Below are positions 34,378-43,844 of a stretch of 64,000 bases of DNA, one piece after another. The stretch covers positions 1,428,001 through 1,492,000 of the forward strand of contig NZ_CP106735.1 of the NCBI RefSeq assembly GCF_025639805.1. The letters run 5' to 3'. The stretch's first letter is position 1, and each line of letters starts with the position of its first letter. The notes below the pieces were generated by a model, which saw only the letters and a program-made list of their open reading frames with translations, ran no database searches and was not told the DNA's origin. The position numbers and the translations under genes are program-made. The stretch comes from Reichenbachiella carrageenanivorans. Its GTDB lineage: Bacteria; Bacteroidota; Bacteroidia; Cytophagales; Cyclobacteriaceae.

Positions 34378-36918
34378 TTATTTGCTAACGATTTGACTAA
34401 CGATCAATGCGATGGTGGCTATGCTCGATGCCATGGCTACCCAAGCTTGTGGGCTTAGTGGTTGTTTTTCGGGCTTTTTAGGTACTACGATCTCCATGCC
34501 TGGTTCTACTTGCGGGTAGTCTCTAAACCATAAGAAACTTTGGGTTTGAGCTGCAGACCCATTGGCATAGATGGCATATGACTTTGATTTTTTTGCACGT
34601 TGGTCAAACCCTCCAGCACTAGAGATATAATGTTTGAAGCCTGAGCCTTTGTTGTGTTGTATGTTACTAGGGTAGAGTACTTCGCCTCGGACACGTACTG
34701 TTTGAAACAGACGAGGGATACTTAAAATATCTCCTTTTCTGAGAATCAAGTCATATTTAGAGCCTGGAGATTCTATGATCTTTTCGAGGTTAATACCAAT
34801 GGCTTCTTGTTGTCTAAATATTTCCAAACTGTCACTCAATGAAAAGCCTTCTTTTCGGAATCGGTAGGTTAAATCTTGGCGTCTGATTTCAGAGGCATCA
34901 TCATCAACCTTTACATCAGCGATTATATTTCCTTCTGCATCTCTCACATTTCCATTATGAGGGGTTTTATAATATTCCGTTCTACGGATGAGTGTGGCAC
35001 CCTTGGCATAGGCGTAGTTGGTCAAACCTCCTGATCTTTCTAGTAATGAAGAAATGCGTTCATCTTTTCTTTCTAGGGAATACTTACCAGGAAACTTGGT
35101 TTCGCCTTCTACTTCTACGATTTCTTGCTCTTGAAAGAAAGGGCTTTTTCGAATAACGACTAAATCGAAAGGTTGGAGCTTAAAATTTGAGGCCTCTGCT
35201 GATAAACTCAAGTCCTTGCTGATGGGGAAATTGAAAATCTCCGCAGACTTGTTGGCGTCACTTGTACTATCAGGATGTGTACGCCGGGCTACTTCTACAA
35301 ATGAGCGAGCAGCAGATTCTTTGAATCCACCGGAGCGATAGATCATGTCTTCTACAGTCATGTCTTTGGCATACCCTAAAGTGCCAGGTTTGAGTACTTC
35401 GCCTTCTATGGTGATGTTATAGGCCTCACGCATAGAATAAATTGATTCGAATCGAATGACATCATTGTTTTGCAAAAGCATATTGTCTGATCCGGCGATG
35501 ATTTTTTTTGGGTCGAAGGCCAGGTTGGATAAAGAAAAATCGTCGTTTCTTCTAATGATTACAGCACGTTCCATAAAAGTATCACCTCTTAGCCCATCAG
35601 CTTTTTTGAGTAGGTCGACTAAAGTCAACCCTTCTGTAAGTTCATATTGACCAGGGTTTAGGACAGGCCCCTCAATGGTCACGCGGCTTTTGAATTCTGT
35701 GGAAATTGTTGGGACTACGATTTCATCCCCGTTTTTCATTACAAAGGTGCTTCTTTCTTCTGGTGCAATGGATTTGACTACTCGGAAGTTGGATTCAGCA
35801 CGAATGACGTTGAGCGTGCCGCTATAGGCATTTTTAGCAAAACCTCCAGCAAAGTTGAGTAGATCCCCAAAAGTTTCGCCTTCTTTTAGCTCGTAGGCCG
35901 CGGGTCTTTTGATTTCTCCTTGGAAGCGTACACGATTGATGTAAGGCTTTACAATCACTACATCTTGGTCTTTTAGGGTGGTATTTTCGCCGAGCCCTTT
36001 GATAAAAAATTCATAAGCATCTAAGGTAGATATCAATTCTCTTTCTCTATAAACTTCAATTTGTCTTAACGACCCATTGATGGTAGGCCCTCCTGCATTG
36101 TACAAGGCATTGAAAACAGTACCAAAAGAAGTCAGGCTATAGGTACCGGGCTTGTGTACCTGTCCGATCACATGTATGCTGATGGTTCGGATTTGTCCTA
36201 AGGTCACATCGGCAAAAGAACTTCTACCGATGGTACTGTATATTTTTTTGAGTCGCGCAATGATCTTCGTTTTGGCTTCTTCCATTTTCAAGCCATTCAC
36301 GAAAATGGGTCCGATACTCGGTACGCGGATTGAACCTTCTGGAGATACGGTCACTTGATAGTTTTGCTCAGAAGCACCCCAGATATCTATGTAAAGTTCA
36401 TCTCCTGGCCCTAAGGTGTAGTTGGCAGGACTGGGCACGTTAAGGTTGGGTTCGAAAGTCAATTTAGACGCGCGGAAAAATTTCAAACCAAATACTTCTA
36501 GTCCTTGGTCATATATTTTTAGTGAGTCGTCTATTCCATTTTTAGCGCTATTTATAGACTCCATGGGAGACATGAGTTGCTCTACTTGAGCATCTCCTTC
36601 CATGGGGTTTGTTCGGGTTCTAGCGCCAGACATGGCAGGGCTGGTAGATTCACTTGCTTGTGCTTGTAAAATTTTACCGCGAAGCTTGGTGATGTCTGTA
36701 TCAGACATGCCACGCATTTTGGCCATCTGTACGAGTTGTTCTTCACTCATGCCACTAGACTCTAGTTTTTGGATTAATTGAGACATCTGATCTGGTGTCA
36801 GATTGTCTATATCTATGTTCTGAAGATTTTGTAAATCTGCAGCACTTTGCCCCTGTACAGTGGTGAACTGGCCTAGGGATATGGCTAATAGTAAGATACT
36901 TAAGAGTATGCGCCTCAT
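34378..36918 (-). CDS. wza: Outer-membrane polysaccharide export protein (Wza-like, SLBB domains)
   Basis: An 846-residue exported protein. A signal peptide (MRRILLSILLLAISLGQ) precedes a helical segment (about 25-95). Then come the Poly_export domain (YTLGPGDELYIDIWG near 166) and multiple SLBB domains, seen as repeated GEVLKPGT-like turns (VIGQVHKPGTYSLTSFGTV, IEGPVLNPGQYELTEGLT, VEGETKFPGKYSLE). A hydrophobic C-terminal helix ends the protein. It should form the export channel for the polysaccharide. Length is much greater than E. coli Wza, as is usual in Bacteroidota. Confidence 0.92.
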   Translation of the reverse strand: MRRILLSILLLAISLGQFTTVQGQSAADLQNLQNIDIDNLTPDQMSQLIQKLESSGMSEEQLVQMAKMRGMSDTDITKLRGKILQAQASESTSPAMSGARTRTNPMEGDAQVEQLMSPMESINSAKNGIDDSLKIYDQGLEVFGLKFFRASKLTFEPNLNVPSPANYTLGPGDELYIDIWGASEQNYQVTVSPEGSIRVPSIGPIFVNGLKMEEAKTKIIARLKKIYSTIGRSSFADVTLGQIRTISIHVIGQVHKPGTYSLTSFGTVFNALYNAGGPTINGSLRQIEVYRERELISTLDAYEFFIKGLGENTTLKDQDVVIVKPYINRVRFQGEIKRPAAYELKEGETFGDLLNFAGGFAKNAYSGTLNVIRAESNFRVVKSIAPEERSTFVMKNGDEIVVPTISTEFKSRVTIEGPVLNPGQYELTEGLTLVDLLKKADGLRGDTFMERAVIIRRNDDFSLSNLAFDPKKIIAGSDNMLLQNNDVIRFESIYSMREAYNITIEGEVLKPGTLGYAKDMTVEDMIYRSGGFKESAARSFVEVARRTHPDSTSDANKSAEIFNFPISKDLSLSAEASNFKLQPFDLVVIRKSPFFQEQEIVEVEGETKFPGKYSLERKDERISSLLERSGGLTNYAYAKGATLIRRTEYYKTPHNGNVRDAEGNIIADVKVDDDASEIRRQDLTYRFRKEGFSLSDSLEIFRQQEAIGINLEKIIESPGSKYDLILRKGDILSIPRLFQTVRVRGEVLYPSNIQHNKGSGFKHYISSAGGFDQRAKKSKSYAIYANGSAAQTQSFLWFRDYPQVEPGMEIVVPKKPEKQPLSPQAWVAMASSIATIALIVSQIVSK

Positions 36919-36952
36919 ATTGGTATTTAATTTCGCCGCAAGTTAGGAAATA

Positions 36953-37726
36953 TTAATCTCCTAGCTGGCAAGTCACTAAAAAATGTGGATTCAGTAGGTT
37001 TGGCTTGTTGTAGATTACGGGTGATTCGGAGTCTTTTATAAGGACTTTTCCTCCTGCTTCACTAACTACTGCATGTGCAGCAGCAGTGTCCCATTCCATG
37101 GTAGGGGCAAAGCGTGGATAGAGATCCGCTTGTCCTTCGGCTATAGCCAATAATTTGAGGGAACTGCCCATACTAACAATCTCAGGATCGTTCAATTGAT
37201 CCATAAAGTGCTGTGTATCTTCGTTGAGATGGGAGCGAGAGGCTACCACACGGATCCCAGTATCCGTTTGTCGACAGTTGTTTACTGTGATTTTTTCAGT
37301 GCCTGCTGCGTCTTCGAGGAAAGCCCCTTGGTCTTGGCTGGCAAAATACAGCTTGTCTTGCACGGGAACTTGAACTACCCCAAGGATAGGAGCGCCTTGA
37401 TGGATCAAAGCAATGTTGACCGTAAACTCACCGTTGCGTTTGATAAACTCCTTGGTGCCATCCAATGGGTCTATCATCCAGAAATAGCCCCAGTCCTTTC
37501 TTTCTTCGTAAGGAATGTCTCTGCCTTCTTCGCTGAGGATGGGGAGATTGGTTTTTTCTAATTCGGCTACGATGGCCAGATGTGAGGCTTGATCTGCTTT
37601 TGTTAGTGGAGATTCGTCGGCTTTGGCTTCTATAGAAAAGTCACCAGATTCGTAAATTTCCAAGATCTCAACAGCAGCATTTTTAGCCGCTACTTTGGCT
37701 ACTTCTAGCAGGGGGGAAAGGTTCAT
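36953..37726 (-). CDS. cysQ: 3'(2'),5'-bisphosphate nucleotidase
   Basis: A 257-residue inositol-monophosphatase-fold enzyme that removes the 3'-phosphate from PAP (or PAPS). Metal-binding motifs are visible: LSEEGRDIPYEERKDW, IDPLDGTKEFIKRNGEFTVN and the C-terminal EWDTAAAHAVVSEAGG. PAP is the by-product of sulfotransferase and PAPS reductase reactions, fitting its place next to cysN, cysD and cysC. An inverted repeat (37759-37798) lies upstream of the gene. Confidence 0.92.
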   Translation of the reverse strand: MNLSPLLEVAKVAAKNAAVEILEIYESGDFSIEAKADESPLTKADQASHLAIVAELEKTNLPILSEEGRDIPYEERKDWGYFWMIDPLDGTKEFIKRNGEFTVNIALIHQGAPILGVVQVPVQDKLYFASQDQGAFLEDAAGTEKITVNNCRQTDTGIRVVASRSHLNEDTQHFMDQLNDPEIVSMGSSLKLLAIAEGQADLYPRFAPTMEWDTAAAHAVVSEAGGKVLIKDSESPVIYNKPNLLNPHFLVTCQLGD

Positions 37727-37758
37727 TTTCTGTGTTTTTTTAAACTAGTAGACCATTC

Positions 37759-37798
37759 ACTTTCAACCATTAATACAATCGTGTTAATGGTTGAAAGT
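37759..37798. repeat. Perfect 15-bp inverted repeat between cysN and cysQ
   Basis: The arms 37759-37773 (ACTTTCAACCATTAA) and 37784-37798 (TTAATGGTTGAAAGT) are perfectly complementary around a 10-base loop. It lies 11 bases after the cysN stop. There is no U-run on the minus strand, so it is not a clear rho-independent terminator. It could stabilise or process the mRNA. Confidence 0.65.
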
Positions 37799-37809
37799 TA
37801 GTGTAGACG

Positions 37810-39102
37810 CTATACAATCATTCCTGCTGCCACAGTTTCGTTGGTGGCTTCGTCTACGAGAATCAAACTCCCAGTGATTCGGTTTTTCTTGTAAGAATCA
37901 GCTAAAAGAGGCTTGGTAGTGCGCAATTTCATTTTGCAAATGTCATTGGCTTTGATGTCCTTGTCTTCTTCGTTGCGATGTAGGGTACTGATGTCGAGCT
38001 TATAGCTAATTTCTTTGATCATCGTTTTGGCTTCAGCCGTAGTATGTCTGATCAAGTATTTGGCTCTTGGCTTTGGCCCTTGTGGGTTTAGCCAGCAGAC
38101 CATAGCTTCGATGTCTTGCATCGGTTCAGGTTTGTTGTTGGTACGGACGATCATGTCGCCACGACCGACGTCTATATCATCCTCCAGCTGTATGGATACA
38201 GACATGGGAGCAAAGGCTTCGTCGAGTGGCCCGTCGTAGGTATCGATCGATTTGATTTTAGAACTGAACCCAGAAGGCTCTACTGTGATTTCATCACCTG
38301 GTTTGAATACACCACTGGCGATACGCCCTGCATATCCACGGTAATCATGGTATTTGTCGTTTTTAGGTCTGATGACAGTCTGCACAGGGAATCTGCAATC
38401 GATGTGATTGTGATCGCTACCAATGTGTAGATTTTCTAATGTGTAAAGTAGCGTAGACCCTTCGTACCAAGACATGTTTTCACTACGGTTCACTACGTTG
38501 TCTCCATTCAATGCTGAAATAGGAATAAATCGAACGTCTTTTACTTCAAGTTTAGAAGCAAATGCTTCGTACTCCTCTTTGATTTTTTCAAAAGTATTTT
38601 GATTATAATCCACCAAGTCCATTTTGTTTACACAAACAATTACATGAGGGATTTGCAACAGCGAGGCTATGATAGAGTGTCTTCTGGTTTGCTCAATTAC
38701 GCCTTTTCTAGCGTCCACTAGTAGTAATGCGCAGTTGGCAGTAGAGGCACCCGTTACCATATTTCTGGTGTACTGAATGTGGCCAGGGGTGTCTGCAATG
38801 ATAAATTTCCTCTTTGGAGTAGCGAAGTATCTGTAGGCTACATCGATAGTGATTCCTTGCTCTCGTTCGTCTTTGAGTCCGTCGGTAAGCAAAGCTAGAT
38901 CTGTATGATCTAGACCTTTTCTTTCACTCGATTTGGCTACTTGATCCATTTGATCTTCGAAAATAGATTTCGAATCATAAAGCAAGCGCCCAATCAATGT
39001 ACTCTTACCATCGTCTACACTACCAGCAGTAGTGAAGCGAAGCAATTCCATGTCTAAGTAAGAATTGTTATCGTGTGGAGTTATTTTATTCTGGTCTGTC
39101 AT
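37810..39102 (-). CDS. cysN: Sulfate adenylyltransferase subunit 1 (GTPase)
   Basis: A 430-residue GTPase subunit of ATP sulfurylase, which activates sulfate to APS with CysD. G-motifs are clear: G1 AGSVDDGKST near 30, DTPGHIQYTRNM and NKMDLVD. Two beta-barrel domains follow. No fused CysC kinase domain is present; the kinase is a separate gene. An intergenic region of 141 bases with small inverted repeats separates it from cysD. Confidence 0.95.
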   Translation of the reverse strand: MTDQNKITPHDNNSYLDMELLRFTTAGSVDDGKSTLIGRLLYDSKSIFEDQMDQVAKSSERKGLDHTDLALLTDGLKDEREQGITIDVAYRYFATPKRKFIIADTPGHIQYTRNMVTGASTANCALLLVDARKGVIEQTRRHSIIASLLQIPHVIVCVNKMDLVDYNQNTFEKIKEEYEAFASKLEVKDVRFIPISALNGDNVVNRSENMSWYEGSTLLYTLENLHIGSDHNHIDCRFPVQTVIRPKNDKYHDYRGYAGRIASGVFKPGDEITVEPSGFSSKIKSIDTYDGPLDEAFAPMSVSIQLEDDIDVGRGDMIVRTNNKPEPMQDIEAMVCWLNPQGPKPRAKYLIRHTTAEAKTMIKEISYKLDISTLHRNEEDKDIKANDICKMKLRTTKPLLADSYKKNRITGSLILVDEATNETVAAGMIV

Positions 39103-39243
39103 AATAGCAGAGTTTCCTTCTTAATTGTTGTCAACTTTCACTGTTGACTATTAACATTAATTTTGTTTTAATGAATTTCTTAATTCATTGAGTTGTTTGT
39201 CGACTGATCTAGTGTTGAAAAAATGAACAGCTAATCATTAACT
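39103..39243. other. cysD-cysN intergenic region with small inverted repeats
   Basis: Two short dyads are visible: GTCAAC (39130-39135) with GTTGAC (39143-39148), and AATGAAT (39170-39176) with ATTCATT (39183-39189). They may form weak RNA hairpins in the cys mRNA. The words TGTTAAT and TGAAAGTT (minus strand) also occur in the cysN-cysQ inverted repeat. No promoter of the TAnnTTTG type was recognised. Confidence 0.35.
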
Positions 39244-40149
39244 CTAAAAGTATCCTTGTTTTTTTCTGTCCTCCATAGAGGTTTCGGAACGTTTGTCATC
39301 TTCACGGTTGCCACGTTCGGTTTGTCTTGCGGATGCTACTTCGTCTACGATCTTCTCTAAAGTGTCTGCATCAGATTCGTCGCCACCAGTGATGGTGATG
39401 TCTCCCAATGTTCTGAATCGTATCTTCTTAGTTACAATTTCTTCATTGTCTGCAATTTGGATATACTCTGATACTGGCAGCCAAGTATTGCTTCTTCTGA
39501 TTACTTGTCGCTCATGGGCAAAGTATAGACTTGGAAGGGCAATGTTTTCAGACAAAATATATTGCCACACGTCCATTTCGGTCCAGTTACTCAAAGGAAA
39601 TACTCTGAAGTTTTCACCTTGATGACATTTACCATTAAAGATATTCCAAAGTTCAGGTCTTTGATTTTTGGGATCCCATTGACCAAACTCATCTCTGTGT
39701 GAGAAAAATCTTTCTTTCGCTCTGGCTTTTTCTTCATCTCTTCTTGCTCCACCAATACAGGCATCAAAACCATGCTCTTCGATAGTGTCTAGCAAGGTGA
39801 CGGTCTGTATGGCGTTTCGGTTGGCGTTTTTGCCTTTTTCTTCAGCCGCAGCTCCGTCGTCGATAGACTTCTGAACCGACCCTACAATCAACTTAACGCC
39901 AAGTTCTTCCACATACTTATTTCTAAACTCCATGGTCTCAGGGAAGTTGTGTCCTGTATCCACATGTACAAATGGGAAAGGGATTTTAGATGGGAAAAAG
40001 GCTTTTTTAGCCAAATGAGCTACACAAATGGAATCCTTTCCACCAGAAAAAAGTATGGCAGGGTTCTCAAATTGAGCAAAGACTTCGCGCAGGATATATA
40101 TCGCTTCTGCTTCGAGCTCTTTGATATGAGTAAGATTGTAGTTCGACAT
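39244..40149 (-). CDS. cysD: Sulfate adenylyltransferase subunit 2
   Basis: A 301-residue PP-loop ATP sulfurylase subunit that joins ATP and sulfate to APS. The PP-loop LFSGGKDSICVAHLAKKAF is near residue 33, with the substrate motif ARRDEEKARAKERFFSHRD and the family C-terminus ETSMEDRKKQGYF. It works with the CysN GTPase encoded next. It follows a four-helix-bundle pseudogene remnant, which separates it from cysC. Confidence 0.95.
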   Translation of the reverse strand: MSNYNLTHIKELEAEAIYILREVFAQFENPAILFSGGKDSICVAHLAKKAFFPSKIPFPFVHVDTGHNFPETMEFRNKYVEELGVKLIVGSVQKSIDDGAAAEEKGKNANRNAIQTVTLLDTIEEHGFDACIGGARRDEEKARAKERFFSHRDEFGQWDPKNQRPELWNIFNGKCHQGENFRVFPLSNWTEMDVWQYILSENIALPSLYFAHERQVIRRSNTWLPVSEYIQIADNEEIVTKKIRFRTLGDITITGGDESDADTLEKIVDEVASARQTERGNREDDKRSETSMEDRKKQGYF

Positions 40150-40264
40150 ATTGTTTCTTAATCTTCAGTTTATTTCTATTTTCTTAATTTAGTTTCAATC
40201 CAGAAGTCTGAATTGAACGTCTGATTCAATTGATGTTACTTGCTGAAAGCAATCATCATATTCA

Positions 40265-40378
40265 TTAAATGGAATGAATCAGTATAATATTTATCAAATT
40301 TCTTATCGGAAATGTAATTTCTTCTGCCAAATCCATCGCCTTTTGCCATATCAATATGTTCTCAAATTTAAACTTCAT
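40265..40378 (-). pseudogene. Remnant of a four-helix-bundle (S23/IVS-type) protein gene
   Basis: A 37-codon minus-strand frame starting 5 bases after the cysC stop. Its first 21 residues (FKFENILIWQKAMDLAEEI and neighbours) match the conserved start of the small four-helix-bundle proteins often found as inserts in Bacteroidota genomes, normally about 115-130 residues long. After that the match is lost and the frame stops at 40265. No continuation was recognised in another frame. It is therefore interpreted as a decayed gene fragment inserted between cysC and cysD. Confidence 0.6.
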
Positions 40379-40383
40379 AGATT

Positions 40384-41007
40384 CTAGCTTTCTGACTTCC
40401 CTCTTCCGACTTCCTTTCCCTCTCTTATTCTTCCAATAACAATGTCATATATGCGCTGAACACCCTCTTCGATCGAAAGTTTGTGAGAAGGGATTTCTAT
40501 GTCAGCATTTTTTGGTTCTTCAAAAGGAGAGTCTATTCCTGTAAAGTTCTTGATTTTTCCTTCACGAGCTTTTTGATAGAGTCCTTTTACGTCTCTTTTC
40601 TCACATTCTTCGAGCGGACAGCTCACAAATACCTCCACATAGTTGTCGCCCATCATTTCGCGTACTTTGTCTCGCTCTTCTTTGAATGGTGTAATGAAGG
40701 CCGTTAGTACTACGGTGCCTGCGTCTACAAATAAGTTGGACACCTCTGTGATCCGTCGTAGATTCTCTTTTCTGCTTTCGTCAGAAAAATCTAAATCTTT
40801 GTTTAGACCGCTTCTTATATTATCCCCATCCAATATGTAGGTATTGATACCCTCATTGAAGAGACGAGTCTCTAAGCCACTCGCTAGTGTAGACTTGCCA
40901 GAACCTGAAAGGCCAACAAACCAGATCAAAAGGGGGCGGTAGCCCAACTTATTGATTCGATCGACTTGTTTGATCGTGTGATTGTGAGGGATGATGTTTT
41001 CTGTCAT
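40384..41007 (-). CDS. cysC: Adenylylsulfate kinase
   Basis: A 207-residue kinase that phosphorylates APS to PAPS. The P-loop WFVGLSGSGKSTLASGLE is near 33, and the substrate loop DGDNIRSGLNKDLDFSDESR follows; FITPFKEERDKVRE is also typical. The C-terminal 12 residues (EGKEVGRGKSES) lie beyond the normal end and are encoded by GGAAGTCGGAAG-type repeated bases, a word often seen beside four-helix-bundle inserts. It overlaps the DUF2061 gene by 4 bases. Confidence 0.94.
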   Translation of the reverse strand: MTENIIPHNHTIKQVDRINKLGYRPLLIWFVGLSGSGKSTLASGLETRLFNEGINTYILDGDNIRSGLNKDLDFSDESRKENLRRITEVSNLFVDAGTVVLTAFITPFKEERDKVREMMGDNYVEVFVSCPLEECEKRDVKGLYQKAREGKIKNFTGIDSPFEEPKNADIEIPSHKLSIEEGVQRIYDIVIGRIREGKEVGRGKSES

Positions 41008-41438
41008 GCCGCGTTCTCTTTTTGTCGGTCGTCTAGCCCTAGGTTTATTCTGTACCAGATTTCTTCATGTCCATAATAAAGCGCCATTTTCAATACGGAT
41101 TCGATCAATGCAATCCATGTGGCTTTTTCTAGCGCATCTTTGTGTCCACCAAAAAGGAGCAAAGCTAAAATAAAAGTAGTTCCTGATGCAATCACTCGCC
41201 AAGTAAGTGCTTTGGCAATGTGGCGCATTTTATGGCTGAGTTTTGTGCTTAGCTTAAACCAAATGCGCTCGTGAAAGTAATAAATAGCGATTTTGATGGA
41301 GGTCTCTAAAAGCGTAAGCCAAGACGCCATGGCGATTTCGGCCTTGCCAAAAAAAGCTAAAGTGAGCGAAAATGTAGTCGCTGAAGCGATGACGCGCCAA
41401 GTGAATGATTTGGTAATATGTCTGACCCTACTGTCCAT
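41004..41438 (-). CDS. Tandem DUF2061 membrane protein
   Basis: A 144-residue protein made of two similar DUF2061 units, about 1-63 and 70-137. Each begins RHI(T/A)K(S/A)(F/L)TWRVIAS(A/G)TTF and ends with a Y-Y-(F/G)HE-x-IW(F/Y) pattern. Each unit has two hydrophobic helices, so four membrane segments in total. Function is unknown; DUF2061 genes are often beside sulfate-activation genes, and this one overlaps cysC by 4 bases (ATGA), suggesting a linked role. Confidence 0.8.
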   Translation of the reverse strand: MDSRVRHITKSFTWRVIASATTFSLTLAFFGKAEIAMASWLTLLETSIKIAIYYFHERIWFKLSTKLSHKMRHIAKALTWRVIASGTTFILALLLFGGHKDALEKATWIALIESVLKMALYYGHEEIWYRINLGLDDRQKENAA

Positions 41439-41634
41439 GGTGTTGATTTTTTTAGAAAAGAATAATTGAAAAACAATCCTGATATACCATCAGGCAATAA
41501 ACAATAGATCAACAGCAGGTTGTTGATTGATGAGTCTTGTATGTGAATAAAGTTTTCAATTTCCTCTCTGTAGGGTTAAATGAGCCGCAAACTTAGTAAC
41601 AAAAGTTAATTTGAAAAGCATCAGTAGTTAAAAA

Positions 41635-42885
41635 CTATAAACTGCCGTCTGAAATTTCTCTTGAAAGGATGCCTTTCACGTCATATATCACTGCGTTTGT
41701 TTTTAGTTTTTTCCAGTCGATGGATTGAAATTCATCATGAGCAACAGCTAAAATATAAGCAGAGTATCCAGAGGTGATTTCGCCTTCAAGCTCATACCCA
41801 TATTCGGCTTTCACCTCTTCAGTATCTGCCAGTGGGTCGTGGATATGCACATTTACATTGTACTGTGTGAGTTCATCAGCAATATCTAGGACTCTGGTAT
41901 TTCTAATGTCAGGACAGTTTTCCTTAAAGGTAAGTCCCAATATGAGGACGTTGGCCTGTACGATTTCCAAGCCTTTTTTAGCCATGTGTTTTACCACCTC
42001 GTTTGCCACATGTTTGCCCATGTTGTCATTGATCCGTCTTCCTGCCAGTATTACCTCTGGCAAGTAGCCGACACTTTCGGCCTTGTGAGTGAGGTAGTAT
42101 GGATCTACCCCGATACAATGCCCCCCGACGAGCCCTGGTTTGAAAGGTAAAAAATTCCATTTGGTAGCGGCGGCGGCAAGGACCTCATGAGTGTCTATGC
42201 CTATTCGGTTGAATATCAGTGCCAGCTCATTGACAAATGCAATATTGATGTCTCGCTGGGCATTTTCTATGACTTTGGCTGCTTCTGCCACTTTGATGGA
42301 AGAGGCCTTATGTGTACCAGCTGTGATGATAGATGCATAAAACTGATTTACCTGTTCGGCAATTTCTAGTGTGCTGCCACTGGTTACTTTTAAAATGTCT
42401 TTAACCCCTCGATCTTTATCTCCAGGATTGATCCTTTCGGGTGAATACCCACAGTAAAAGTCGGTGTTGAATTTTAATCCCGAATACTGTTCCAAAACAG
42501 GTACACATTCGTCTTCTGTACATCCTGGGAATACTGTGGATTCATAGACTACGATATCGCCAGATTTCAAATACTTCCCGATGAGCTGAGAAGCGCTTTT
42601 CAGGAGGGATAGGTCTGGGTTGTTGTTTTTATCAATCGGAGTAGGGACCGTTACAATATAGAAATTAGCAGAAGCCAAATTTTCTTCTTTTGCTGTAAAC
42701 TGTAAATCCAGCTCTGCATTAAAAGCCTCGGGTTCTATTTCACCCGTTCGGTCGATGCCATTTCGGAGCTCTTCTATCCTTTTGGCATTGATGTCGAAGC
42801 CTACCACTGGATATTTTTCGGCCGTGGCTACGGCCAGTGGCAAGCCCACATAGCCTAGTCCTATGATTGCTACTTTGTGTCCCAT
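41635..42885 (-). CDS. UDP-N-acetylhexosamine 6-dehydrogenase (WbpA/TviB type)
   Basis: A 416-residue nucleotide-sugar dehydrogenase. The NAD loop is [15 protein letters not shown], the catalytic Lys region is [15 protein letters not shown], and the catalytic Cys is in [16 protein letters not shown]. This [13 protein letters not shown] form with [17 protein letters not shown] is typical of UDP-GlcNAc/UDP-GalNAc dehydrogenases rather than UDP-glucose dehydrogenase. It would supply a UDP-HexNAc uronic acid to the polymer. It lies 9 bases after the UDP-glucuronate decarboxylase stop. A 196-base gap downstream shows no recognised signal. Confidence 0.87.
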   Translation of the reverse strand: MGHKVAIIGLGYVGLPLAVATAEKYPVVGFDINAKRIEELRNGIDRTGEIEPEAFNAELDLQFTAKEENLASANFYIVTVPTPIDKNNNPDLSLLKSASQLIGKYLKSGDIVVYESTVFPGCTEDECVPVLEQYSGLKFNTDFYCGYSPERINPGDKDRGVKDILKVTSGSTLEIAEQVNQFYASIITAGTHKASSIKVAEAAKVIENAQRDINIAFVNELALIFNRIGIDTHEVLAAAATKWNFLPFKPGLVGGHCIGVDPYYLTHKAESVGYLPEVILAGRRINDNMGKHVANEVVKHMAKKGLEIVQANVLILGLTFKENCPDIRNTRVLDIADELTQYNVNVHIHDPLADTEEVKAEYGYELEGEITSGYSAYILAVAHDEFQSIDWKKLKTNAVIYDVKGILSREISDGSL

Positions 42886-42894
42886 TTTATTTGA

Positions 42895-43839
42895 TTAGCC
42901 GTTTACTTTTTTCATGAAATATTCAAGCGTTGGCTTTAGGCCTTCACTTCTGGAAAATTTTGGTTCCCAGCCCAATATTTCTTTTGCTTTTGTGATGTTT
43001 GGCTGACGCTGCTTAGGATCGTCCATGGGTAGCGGCTTGTAGGCGATTTTGGACTTGCTGCCTGTCAGTTTCAAAATTTCTTCTGCAAACTGATTGATGG
43101 TGATTTCGCTAGGGTTACCAATGTTCACAGGGTCGGGGCAGTCGCTGAGCAAGAGGCGATAGATGCCCTCCACGAGATCGTCCACATAGCAGAAAGATCT
43201 TGTTTGTGAGCCATCACCAAAAGCAGTAAGGTCGTCTCCTCTGAGTGCCTGTCCGATGAAAGCTGGAAGTACACGCCCATCGTCCAAGCGCATTCTTGGG
43301 CCATAGGTGTTGAAAATTCTAACAATTCTAGTTTCTACACCGTGGAAAGTGTGATAGGCCATCGTCATGGCTTCTTGAAAACGCTTGGCCTCGTCGTAGA
43401 CACCTCTTGGGCCTACAGGGTTTACATTGCCCCAGTAGTCTTCGGTTTGAGGATGTACGAGCGGGTCTCCATATACTTCTGAGGTAGAAGCGATGAGCAT
43501 TCTAGCACCTTTGGCTTTCGCCAATCCCAGCAAATTGTGTGTGCCTAATGAGCCTACTTTTAAGGTTTGGATGGGCATTTTTAAATAATCGATCGGACTG
43601 GCAGGGGATGCAAAGTGCATGATGTAGTCCAAGTCGCCTGGCACATGGACAAACTTCGACACATCGTGGTTGAAGAATTCAAAATCTTCTCTATGAAACA
43701 AGTGCTCAATATTATCTAATGAGCCTGTAATCAGGTTGTCCATGGCTATGACATGGCAGCCTTCTTTCAAAAATCTATCGCAAAGGTGAGAGCCGAGAAA
43801 TCCAGCGCCTCCTGTAATAAGTACTCTTTTTTTAGTCAT
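42895..43839 (-). CDS. uxs: UDP-glucuronate decarboxylase (UDP-xylose synthase type)
   Basis: A 314-residue extended SDR. The NAD loop is [18 protein letters not shown]. The catalytic SER/THR-x-VYG block STSEVYGDP, the YDEAKR lysine motif ([15 protein letters not shown]) and [10 protein letters not shown] are those of the UXS family. It would convert UDP-glucuronate to UDP-xylose. The UDP-GlcA source is not evident in the window because the adjacent dehydrogenase looks HexNAc-specific. Confidence 0.9.
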   Translation of the reverse strand: MTKKRVLITGGAGFLGSHLCDRFLKEGCHVIAMDNLITGSLDNIEHLFHREDFEFFNHDVSKFVHVPGDLDYIMHFASPASPIDYLKMPIQTLKVGSLGTHNLLGLAKAKGARMLIASTSEVYGDPLVHPQTEDYWGNVNPVGPRGVYDEAKRFQEAMTMAYHTFHGVETRIVRIFNTYGPRMRLDDGRVLPAFIGQALRGDDLTAFGDGSQTRSFCYVDDLVEGIYRLLLSDCPDPVNIGNPSEITINQFAEEILKLTGSKSKIAYKPLPMDDPKQRQPNITKAKEILGWEPKFSRSEGLKPTLEYFMKKVNG

Positions 43840-43844
43840 CCTTT

